64,000 bases of DNA from Eutypella sp. D-1 (Eukaryota > Ascomycota > Sordariomycetes > Xylariales > Diatrypaceae): the NCBI GenBank assembly GCA_023313575.1, contig JAJTTP010000003.1:1612001-1676000 (forward strand). The letters run 5' to 3'. The first letter of the stretch is position 1, and the number at the start of each line of letters is the position of its first letter. Below are positions 24,486 through 34,780 of the stretch, piece after piece. Under the pieces are notes generated by a model. That model was not told where the DNA came from and did not search any database. It saw nothing but the letters and a program-made list of their open reading frames with translations. The position numbers were made by a program, and so were the translations under genes.

Positions 24486-27116
24486 AGCACATGCACTCTC
24501 TGTTAGGGCCGCTGTGGTTACGTTCAACAACCACCAGCTTAAAAATCAACTTATACAAAAATGAAGTCCAAAGATATCCCACGAAGAGACGTCACAGCGC
24601 AGCCTCACCACTTAATATTATTATTCAAAACCCATGCAAGGACTTTATTAGGCATCCTTTCTTATCCCCAAACATCAGTACTGTTGGTGCCAGACTCCGG
24701 GCTGTGCCAAGCACAGTGATGGATCCCCCAGCACATAAGGTCAGCTTTTAGTGTCGAGCCCCCCAGTCGAGTAATCCCTGTCCAGGTCGCTCTTCGAGCC
24801 AGTCATATTCAAGCAACATTTCCTAGAAGGGGCGGAAGACATTGTCTGTTCGCCTCAGAAGGGACCTCCCGACAGGCTATGGAGGCTTGAAGGCAGCGCG
24901 ACGCTCCACTCGTAAGGCGCACACCGCCCGCCAGGTACACTATCAGGACTATGTAAGCCCGGTAACCCACTAGCCTCAGCCGGTGCACTCAGCTCGTCGG
25001 GCTTTGCACTTGCAGATCATGCACTGTTGTGTCATATTTACACATATTTACTATGTATTTACACGTACATGTGGGAGTTGGCCTACATGGGACTTGAGAT
25101 GTGTTGGATAACCTGGCCGTCATGTCATTGTATCCCGTCGAACGGTTTCACGTCCTGATCTGACAAGAAAGCCTCGGTCTACCCTCTATCCCACAATGCT
25201 ATTTATATTTATGTATGGCTGATCAGTGCCAGTAATGATAATCTATGTAAACAAAGCCATAACCCACTGTATAATATGGTAGAGCTCTAGTTTCCGGGGG
25301 ACAAGGATACGGATATGATCGTAGCTTATCGAGTCTACTTATATATCCATATAAATTAGGCTACGAAATAACTTTAGTCCCTGTCAGAGTGGAACGACCC
25401 ACCAGTTCAATATTACGTATCTACATAGGTCGGCCGCTCTTGCAGAATCAGCAGACGAGTAGTTGAAAAACAAAGCGATAGCGGTTTCTGTGTACACTAT
25501 GAGAAGCCAGCTAGCTACGAGTTCTCTTGGTTACAGTCCTCACTGGTGTTTATTGGCAGACACGTACAAGCTGTACAGTAAGTGCACGATTTGACACGTT
25601 TTGTGTTATATCTAGGGGTTGATGTCATAATTCGCCGGGGAATCCTGAAGCGCGTCAGCTTTCAAATTACAACGAAAATTATTTTTTTTTTTGGGGGGGG
25701 GGCGACCACAGCCGGTTTACCGGGTCAGCTCGCCTCCGCGGATACTGTGTAACTTCCATGACCTCAGGATTTTGTCTTTCTTCCTCATTCTTGCCGATCC
25801 TGCATGTTGCGTAATTTGGTAGAACGAACTGGTATACGGGGAAAGGGGGCTTTGTTTCTTGGCCAAAGTAACTGCCCGATAAAGCGACTCTGTCGTGATA
25901 AGCCGGCCAGATCAGCTGAATGCATTAGGGTACGAGGCAGTTTCATTTTAAAAATAGGTCAGCTTATATGTTCTGATCACCTATACCATGTCTTGCAGCA
26001 CATACAATCTCTTATGACATTAGCCTTAATACGGGATTACTAACCAGCTTCAGTGTCCTGTGTTGGACATATCTAAACGGGGGGACTCAGCCTCTCCTAC
26101 CAACCACCCACCCCTCCCCCCTTTTTTTACCACACTTTCTGCGCCCCGCTCAAACGCTGTCAGAAGTGGATCGGCAGTGCACTTTCATATATAGTAGGAC
26201 CACGAGGCTATGCAGCGTCCACCCGATACGCGGATATATACACACATAGCAAAAGGCACAAGCGGCGGTGGAAACTCCCCTCAAATGACCTCCGTAAAAT
26301 AGTAAAGCCACCACCACCCGCCCAAGATTCCGTTCTCCGAGTTCGGCCCGTAGGGGACCCGGAAACGTTGCTGGCACCAGCACCGGGATCTATGAGGTTG
26401 AGTGTTACTTGTCCTACTTACTAGCCATTACTCTACACTTGTAACCGGGTCCCAGTCAAGCCAGTCAAAGCGATGGGTATAGGAAATGGGCACCAACGCT
26501 TACCACACACAGTCACTGTATCATCAGAAGGTGGCCCATTTTTGTGGTGACCACCTGCCAGTCACAACCCCCGCCCCCTCCGTGCCCCAGCAAGGAAAAC
26601 TCATGGCTACTAGGATTGACTCTGCGACAGGCGAGGGCAGGGCATCCGGGTTTTCGGCGTACCGGACCCCCGCTGAGGTACAAGCCCGTATGTAGTGACA
26701 CCAAGGCCTTAGCGCAGCAAACATCTTCATGAGCTACTGCGATTTAGTGTAAGAATGACGGCGTTATTTTCACAACGACTCAACACAAGTTGGGCAAGCT
26801 GTGCCTGGGCACGGTTAAATACCTAGGCCTTCTACTAGCCCTTTTTCAGCTGAGGAGTTTGCCCCATATAGCTCCTCATTAGCTCCTGTTCATCCATCTA
26901 TTTAGACACGATCACGATGCAAGTCTTGGAACGCAGGAGCCGCGGTAGATCGTGTATGTATTTTTTTTCTTTCCCCTTACTACACTAGCACAAAGGGCGC
27001 TATCTCGTTTACTTGTGCCCCTTTCCTCTTACATCACCAACCAAAAAGCCACATTGCCGGGAAATGAATGGACGGCACACATTCCTATCGCCCACCTTGC
27101 CGCGAACACCAGCGCT
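24486..27116. other. Gene-poor region with T/G homopolymers
   Basis: About 2.6 kb without a supportable gene. The part next to 24486 may hide the missing first exon and the promoter of the ABC transporter. A poly-T/poly-G tract lies at 25682-25702. C-rich and T-rich runs occur at 26085-26125. Plus-strand frames at 25804-26043, 26486-26732 and 26952-27221 have no motif and overlap minus-strand frames. Confidence 0.45.
25682..25702. repeat. Adjacent poly-T and poly-G tracts
   Basis: Eleven Ts are followed directly by ten Gs. Such paired homopolymers are error-prone in sequencing and may also mark slippage. Confidence 0.9.
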
Positions 27117-28078
27117 TCAATGGTGCAGCCCGCAAGTAGGACACCCCGCACACCCTATGAACTCATTTGCGCGGGGAGCGACGTAGGGACGGTGATTGAA
27201 CGTCGCGTGGTGAGCGACTGAGGGCATGGGGCCCCAGACCAGGGGCGAGTGACAACAACTGTTCGCCGCACGTGCGCGCTGGTCGGCGCCGAAGTCTGTC
27301 TTCCCAGTCCAGGACCTGTGCCTGGCTGAGGCGGGGTCCGGGTCCGCCTTTTCCCTGACCCGGGCTCCTCCTCCCGCACCTGCGTTTTTATCCTTCCCGG
27401 TAGCCGGCCGGGAAGCGGCAGCCCCTGCGTACGGGTCCGTCTTAGCCTGCGTATCCTGCGGAGCGAAGGTCTGGGCGTACGGCGTACTCCTGCCGCCGTG
27501 CGTCGTCTGCGCATCATCGGGCTGCGGTGGCGGGGACGGCGGTGGGCTGACATGCAGTGGCGGGGACGGCGGTGGGCTGACATGCGGTCGTGCGGGCTTA
27601 GGTGATCCGGGAGGGGAGGGTGGCGGTGATATCGTGGTGATAGGGACTGGCACTACCTTGTTCGCTCGGGGGTCTGCCAATGCCGCGTCTGTTAGTGGCG
27701 GCGGTGGGATTGTGGCGGCGGCGGTGGGGTTGGAGGGGGTGAAGGTGGCCGCGGGGGCGGTGGTTGAGGTGATGGTGGGCAAGGAGGAGATGGTGAAGGG
27801 GGCGGCGTCGGGGGCGGTGACAGCGTGGTGATAGGAACCGGCACCGCCTTCGTCTGCCGCGCCGCAAACCCCTGGCGCCATTGCGGCCGTGCATCGGCTT
27901 CGACTGCCTTACCTTGTACCTGGTCCTGGGCCGCCGACGATGGGGTAGGCCCGACGACGGTGCCCCACTGCGCTTGCGCGTGGGCGCCGCGGGCCGGTTT
28001 GGCAGGAGCCGCTGGAGGCGTGGCTACGACGGTGCCCCATTGCGGAGTAGACTGTTTAGGCTGGGCGATCTTAGACAT
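27117..28078 (-). CDS. Proline-rich repetitive hypothetical protein, gene structure uncertain
   Basis: Starts at ATG 28078. The N-terminal frame (to 27692) begins MSKIAQPKQS and contains two copies of a QWGTVV motif about 29 residues apart, then passes into a Pro/Ser-rich tract. A second frame (27881-27117) carries on with Pro/Ala/Thr-rich sequence, two near-identical HVSPPPSPP units (27545-27590) and an acidic/basic, Cys-ending C-terminus. The stretch encoding VPVPITT followed by SPPP occurs once in each frame, so a duplication spans the junction. An intron is possible (a CTAAC sits at about 27690 and an acceptor-like AACAAG at about 27662), or the reading frame is shifted in a GC-rich, hard-to-sequence region. 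No known domain; low complexity makes function unassignable. Likely intrinsically disordered. Confidence 0.45.
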
Positions 28079-28573
28079 GGTTGGGAGTGAGTGCTTGAGT
28101 TAGGTCGTCGGCTTTGTTTTGCTTGCTTGCTTGCTGGCTGGATGGATTGCTGATAAGCTGACTGCCTCGAGTGCTTCTATTGTAGTATTCCTGTGCAGGT
28201 CTGGTGAGGTGGCTCTTGAGGATTTTATGATATTTAGGTTCTGGATCATCTTCTGCGAACGGCGGGAGAACGAGGAGAATTTATACCCAAGCTCACATAG
28301 CTAAACGACGCATCGTTCCCCAGGACGTGAGTCACTATGATTTGTCTTGAGTGAGGTAGGAACCGGATGAGATTAACTCATCCCGGTGGTCTTTGTGTAT
28401 GAGTAGTTATGGATGTGTTTCATGGCAACCCTAGTCATGTCTTCATCATCAAGAGATGCGATCGAAACGCTCGTTGTAGGCGAGCAAAAGATGATCATTC
28501 TTCCCCAAGTGATTAGTCACGACATAGATACCTCCGTACTCCTTAGTGATTGTGCCCAGCAACATCATCCCAT
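28079..28573. other. Short intergenic region
   Basis: Just upstream of the proline-rich gene is a (TTGC)4-like run at 28118-28134. The rest is the 3-prime flank of RAD5 and carries no gene I can support. Confidence 0.5.
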
Positions 28574-31500
28574 CTAACTTAGCAGCTCCTTAATATCCTC
28601 TATGCGCTGGAGTCGTTTTTCTTCGTCACTCATCATCCCAAGAGAGGTTGCACTGCATTACATGTTAGTCATCGCACCCATTCCCGCACATTCACCATTA
28701 CACTCACATGAACTTTTTCCGGTCCTGAACCTTAAGCATCCTCTCTTCGACGGAGTCCCTCGTGATGAAGCGGTAGACTTTTACTTCCTGGTCCTGACCC
28801 ATGCGATGGACTCGGTCGATGGCCTGCGCCTCGACAGCAAAACTCCACCAGGGGTCCATCATGAAGACGCGCTTTGCCTGCGTGAGGTTCAGCCCCACGC
28901 CACCGGCTCGCAAGCTAATCAGCAGGATGGTGAATTTGTCGGACTCCCTGAACTCGTTCAAGACCGCAGCGCGGGTCTTCTGGTTTAATGACCCGTCAAG
29001 GCGCAGACATTTCATGTTTGCCTTGGCCAGGGCAGGCTCGATGAGGGACATGAACGAAGTGAACTGACTGAACACGACGGATTTGATGTTTGGCTGCTCG
29101 CGCCGAAGATCCCGCAGATGCCCCATCAGCGCAACGACTTTCGAAGAAGATTCGTTGACGCCAAGCCGCTGTAAGCTGATCTTCGGTGTGCCGCTCGAGG
29201 CCTCTGGGTCATCATCGTTCCGAACGACTTGGAATAGGTCGCGCGAGTTGATATATTCACGGCAGTTGAAGCACCTAGGAACTTCTTGCCGATCCGTACT
29301 ATGCTTGATAAAATCCAGCAGACATTTTCTACAAGCGGAGTGCCAACACCCAGTAACTGTTTGCTCGACCATAGGCTCCTCGCAACAAATAGGGCACTCG
29401 TTACTAGCTTCGTCCCTAATTTGGGCGAGAACGTGGGCGCCGAAGGCATTGGCATCCTTGTTGTCGTCCGTCGTAGCTGCAAATTTCTCGATGAGTGAAT
29501 GAAGGTCCATGTCGTCGGCCAGCCCCGCAGCGGCATCAGCTTCCGCGCCAGCCGCTTCCTCGTCTGCCACAATGTCTTGGTTTCGCACCAAAATGGGATG
29601 GCAGCAAGACTGCCGCAATCGTAAGATTTGCGCAAAAATCGTGGTATATGATTTCATGACAGTGCCTTTCTCGACGCTATTCGACAATGTTCGCTTTGCT
29701 CTCGTAAAGATGTGGTCGTATACATCGCGCTCGGTCTTGGAAAGGTCAACATTAACTATCTCGATCGATTTTGGCGGCAGGGGAACGAGCGGTTGGCCAT
29801 CGGGCGTCTTCATCTCCTTGGTCCTTCTCATTACGAGAGGTTCCAATACGGTCTGGACAACATCGAGAGCCCGCACGAAATCCTTCGACTCGAATGGCAC
29901 AGTGATGAATGTCCTCCAAAAGGAGAAATTATTCCACGGCTCTACCCTTAGGAACCTAACCAGACTGAACAAGTCCTCCAAGCGGTTCACAATGGGCGTG
30001 CCCGTCAATACCCAGCGATGCTCTGCCGACAACTCGTAGCATGCCTTGGCCGTCTTTGACTGTCGATTCTTGATCATGTGCGCTTCGTCGAGAATGATAC
30101 GGAAGAAATTCAACGAGAACAGGCCACGGTCCTTGCTGCCGTTTTTGGCAACTTGGTTGAATTCTGAGAGTATTACCCCATAACTCGTGATAATCATATC
30201 AGGCGCCGAGGCTATGTTTGCCTCGCAACACAACGCTCGCAGATCGGCAGTCTTCTCATTACCATAATACACCATCGACTTCAAAGTGCCATCTTTTGAG
30301 GCGTTCTCAGCTTCGCTCTGCCATTGTGCGAGGAGTGACATCGGAGCGACCACGAGGGTTGTCTTTGGCGCAGATACAACGCCCCCAATCTGGCCGCTCG
30401 GCATCCGTGTGAGCTGATTGACGGATCCGACTGGATTGGCACTTCGGACTACCGCTTGTGACTTGTGGGAATGGATCAAACTCAACATCTGGATCGTCTT
30501 GCCCAGACCCATTTCATCTGCGAGGATACCACCGAGGCAATGTTGCTCCTGGACTGGGAAGTCTAGAGACATCTCGCCTGAGTATGGGTTCACATAGAAG
30601 TTGGGCTGGCCGTCGACCTGTGCCACATCTTGGTCATCAGCATCTTTGGTTGGCCACGCATACTCCTCCCAAAGAGGATGCATTGACGCTTCGCGAATTT
30701 CATTTTTCAGATCCTTTTCCTTGCCTAACATCCAATAGAGAGACTGCTTCTGGTACGGGCGGAGGGTCATAGAGAAACTATCGGCGGGCTCAGCCTCTGG
30801 GGTGCTGAAGTCAAAGGACTGGGCTTTCCGGTACAGGGCATCAAGCTGGTCCTGCTCGAGTTCCTGTCCCTCCTCGGTGTCTGAAGACGGTGGGGAAGAA
30901 CCGGGAGTCTCGCTGGAATCGGATTAGCAATCTCCATAAAACAACAAGTAAACTGACAAGCTAACGTACCGATCGTTGGATTTGGGCGTACCCTTTGCTT
31001 GCTTATCAGCCGTCTCCGCCGCTTGGAGAAGACCATCTCGCTTGTGCTTTTCCGCGGCATCGCTACTCCTGGTTGGCATGAGATTAATTTCCTGAAACAA
31101 CCTCACGAGGGCAACCTGTCGTAATCGTAAATCCCGCTCCTCAGCCGTCTCTTTCTCCTCGAAGAGACCGGTATGTCGGTTGTCAGTCGATTGAAAGCCG
31201 GCGGCAAGAAAGGCGTGTTTGAGTATATAGCATTTTAACTGTAAAAATATAGTGTCGTTGGTGCGCAGCCTTTCGGGGGCGTATACACATACGCCCTCGA
31301 ACCTACAGACCTTTTGGTCAATGAGAGAAGACACCCAGTTAGCAGCATCTTTTGCCAGTCTTCCGATCTCATGGCCCTTTGTATCGGTGAATCGAACCAC
31401 TACATCGGTCCTCTTGGAGGCCATTGTAGAGGCTCGCTGGGGAGCTAGTGGAACATATGTCCCTTTGGATGCGCCCTTAGATTGTGTCGGCAGCGTCTTC

Positions 31501-32138
31501 TGGCGCTCTATCCTAACTATGTCGCCATGATTCAGCAAACTCGGTCCACTTCGTGTGGCCCAACCCTCAACACCAAAAGCACCGATATAGCGGCTGTCAG
31601 GCATTGACTGCGTAGTAATAGATATTCGAGTGGGCGGGTCAGCCTTTTTGGAATGAGCGGGCGAGGCTGTGTTTAGGCGCTTGGGTATAGTGACTTGGCT
31701 GGGTGGCTTTGGTTTTCGAAATTTCATCCATGTTCCATCGAAATACATATTAACGGCTTGCTCGAGACTATTGCCACAATGGGTACGGATAATGTCGAGG
31801 ATTTCAGGCTTAACATTTTCACCTAATAAGCTCTCAAATGCGTCCTTATCGAAGCTTGGGGGATCGGTGGTGGCCGGGGCAGCAGGACTCAGTGCTGGGC
31901 CTGGTGCTGTTGGGGAGGAGACAGCATGGTCATGGTCATTTAAAGAAGTTCCACGATTCGAGGCAGATTCGACTGGTGTCTCCTGTAATGGCACAGAATG
32001 CTTCGGTATTTTTCCGTTGGGACTAGAGCCGTTGGGACTGGAGATAATATTGCGATCCTGATTCTGGTCATCTTCCTCTAAATCCGTAAAGAACCTTCGT
32101 TTTTTCGTGGGAGGTTCTCCCATATCTTCCAGGGTCAT
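28574..32138 (-). CDS. DNA repair helicase/ubiquitin ligase RAD5 (1,150 aa, three exons)
   Basis: Exons in coding order: 32138-30970, 30912-28708, 28652-28574; donors GTACGT and GTGAGT, both joins in frame, and the last exon supplies the conserved ending (ATSLGMMSDEEK ... IKELLS). Domain order is diagnostic of RAD5: basic N-terminus (PPTKKRR), HIRAN domain (about 183-305, starts RYIGAFG), SNF2 ATPase with DEMGLGKT (about 522-529) and LDEAH (about 664), a C3HC4 RING inserted in the helicase (about 895-938, starts CPICCEEP), and helicase C-terminal motifs (GGVGLNL, DRVHRMGQ). Length matches yeast Rad5. RAD5 polyubiquitinates PCNA with Mms2-Ubc13 at stalled forks and promotes error-free lesion bypass and fork regression in the nucleus. 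It is transcribed divergently from the complex I assembly gene. The ATG at 32138 is the first in frame after a non-ATG open stretch. Confidence 0.96.
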
Positions 32139-32895
32139 GATGATCCCAACCTTGGAGGCCAAAATCAAGAAGTGCCCATTGGTATGGGAGTAAGGATGTC
32201 TTTAAGGGTATCTAGATCGTAGATTTTTGGAGTGTGCCGCTATAAGGTATACCTAGGTAGTCGCTATAGGCACAATGGTGGCTATTTTCGGATAGAAGCA
32301 GGTGTCTTGGGGCGAAGAGCTGGGGAAAGAATATCATTAACTCTAGGTACCTATATATCTCCATACATGCTTAAGTAAGGATGGATACGTTATATGCACA
32401 TATGATATGTGTTCATATAGAAATATATATATGGACCCGACTCGGTATAATTATTCAGTTAAGAGGCAAAGAAGGTCAATTAAACAAAAAAGCTGGGTGC
32501 TCGACGATGACGATAACGAACGACGCGTTAAGTTTAGGAAAGGGCAACCTTAGAACGCGTTAAGGACTTGGAAATGTACATACCTCCAGATGTCGATAAC
32601 TGGTAGGTACGTACCGTATTAAGTGGTTTTGGTGGGTCTATGGGTCTACCTAGGTACTGATATCATCCAGTAAAAAAAATGCAGTTACTCAACTACGAGC
32701 ACATGCTAGAGTATGCCCAGGTGCAGTTCTAGCTCTAGGAAGTAAGTACTTATTCGTAAATATTTCGTGTATATTCACTTCCCTCGGTACATAATATCTT
32801 AAAGAGTCGCAATATGAGTAGTGATTCGAGACTTCCTTTCATTGTAATCCATTGAACAGCCATGATCTGTTTTATATCTTCATAATCTTTGTCCC
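32139..32895. promoter_or_regulatory. Bidirectional promoter region (RAD5 / NDUFAF6-like)
   Basis: A 757-bp gap between divergent start codons must serve both genes. It contains AT-rich stretches (32395-32450) and several TAGGTA/ACCTAGG-type short motifs (32245-32260, 32600-32660). No MCB-like ACGCGT pair of the classic DNA-damage or S-phase type is certain, but ACGCG does occur at 32522-32526 and 32554-32558, one on each side of a run of purines. These are weak observations only. Confidence 0.35.
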
Positions 32896-34232
32896 ATGCA
32901 TTACCGCGCATTCCGACCATGCGCCGGCCTTCAATGGTCCAGAAGAGCGCCTAGAGCTGGAGCCAGAGCCAGAGCCAGATCTACGTTTTCGCAAAATGCT
33001 CGAAGATACTACATTACCGATCCCGAAGTGGTGAAGGCGAAACAGTACTGTGTCGAACAGCTCAGGTAGGATTCCCGCATTGATTGAATGGGGTTCTCTC
33101 TGTTTTCATAGCTGGTAGCTGGCAGCTGGTTTTTGCTCGTTTCTGGTAGCTGGTGGCTGGCTATCCAGTATATAAAACACCAAAGAGAAGATCATGGAGA
33201 AAAGATCATGGAGGGAGGGGGAGATCAAGGGGAACAGAAAAGGCTGATAAAAATAGAAATTCAGATTATAACTCGTACCTGATTCGCAACTTCATCCCCA
33301 AATCCCGGCAGGACGCCTACGATGCGATCCGCGCCTTCAACCTCGAGCTCGTGCGCCTCCCCGAGCTCGTCTCGAACCCCACCATCGGCCAGATGCGCAT
33401 GCAGTTCTGGCGCGACGCCGTCAACCGCACCTTCGCCGGGAGCCCCCCCAAGGAGCCCATCATGATTCTGCTACACAAGGCCCTGCAGGAGCTCCACGAG
33501 ATCGCCCCCGATGCCCGCCCCAGCTCCATCAAGTTCTGGCTGCACCGCCTCATCAACACGCGGGAGAAGCACATGGGCGACCGTCCCTTCGCGAGTCTGG
33601 CTTCCCTCGAGGAATACGCCGAGAATACCTACTCGACTCTCATGTACTCGACCTTGGCTGCCCTCCCCGTTCAGTCTATGCATGTAGACCATCTAGCGAG
33701 TCACATAGGGAAGGCCTGCGGAATCGTCGCTGTACTGAGGGGTATACCCGTCTTAGCAGCTCCGTCGCCCCCCGTGAAGACGCCGAGCGGTGCTGCAGCA
33801 GCCAGCGGCAGGAACCCAGTCCTGCTCCTGCCCCTGGATGTCATGGCGGAGGCACGACTCAGGGAGGAGGACGTGTACCGGGAGGGGCCCAGGGCGCAAG
33901 GTTTCCAAGACGCGGTCTTCACCGTCGCCACCCGCGCCAATGACCATCTGATCACGGCGAGAGAGATGCTGAAAAACATCCGGAGCGGCAGCGGGCCCGG
34001 ACACGACTACGAGCATGGGGCCGAGGCGGAGCATCAACACCCGGAGGAGGCGGCGGGAAGCGACGAGACCAGCAGAGACATCCGACGGGCGTTCGGCGTG
34101 CTTCTGGAGACCGTCCCGGCCCAGGACTACCTGTCGAGGCTAGAGTCCATGAACTTCGACCCCTTCGCGGTGAGGAGCAGCTGGAAACTGCCCTGGAGTT
34201 TATGGAGGGCTTATAAGAAACAACAAATATAG
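32896..34232 (+). CDS. Mitochondrial complex I assembly factor, NDUFAF6 type (381 aa)
   Basis: Exon 1 is 32896-33065 and exon 2 is 33257-34232; the 191-nt intron has a GTAGGA donor and an AAATAG acceptor and the join is in frame. The first ~45 residues are Arg-rich with almost no acids (repeated RA pairs), a clear mitochondrial presequence, followed by the conserved start of the domain (VKAKQYCVEQLR, then NSDYNSYLIRNFIPK after the intron). The rest is the squalene/phytoene-synthase fold: DAYDAIRAFNLELVRLPELV, TIGQMRMQFWRDAV, and a late DPFAVR block. The aspartate-rich prenyl-diphosphate-binding motifs of true synthases are not seen, as in NDUFAF6, which helps build the NADH dehydrogenase membrane arm in mitochondria. 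A frame open from 33153 reads into exon 2 through the intron; the presequence exon is the better start. Confidence 0.92.
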
Positions 34233-34780
34233 CGAAGCGCCAATTCACGTCGCAAGTTGCGGACGATACCCTGCTCTACCACTCACGTATACCTATAATT
34301 TTGCAGCACGCTCTTTCTTGTGTTGACAACGCATATGAGCGTGGCGCGCATCATTTCCACATACGTGCTTTAGAATTTACCGGGACTGTAAAAATTATCG
34401 TATACCGTGTACATCCCGTAGAATTGCAGTCGGGCTATAGACTCTTTCTGCGATTCTGCCAGAGTAAGCAACATAGAACTACTGGTAAGTCTTGACAGGC
34501 AATCACTACATAGTCGTACAGGTTCCATATGCAGTAGCATACTTCCAATTCGCGGGACATTAACCCAAGATGAACAGGAGCCAAATTCATCACTTAATCA
34601 AGGCAAGGCTACTATAATCTCCAGTGGCTTTCTCACTTCTACGATGGGTCTAGTCTATTACATGCATAGATACAGGTATGTGCGTCTTCTATGGCTATCA
34701 CAGCCTGAAAACCCACCATTGTACTAGTTCCGTCATCGTCCACTTCACTCTATCTCTCCGCGGACACCCGTCCGTCCGAA
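34233..34780. other. Convergent 3-prime flanks
   Basis: The 3-prime flanks of the converging NDUFAF6-like and GH94 genes. No gene, repeat or RNA could be supported. Confidence 0.5.
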
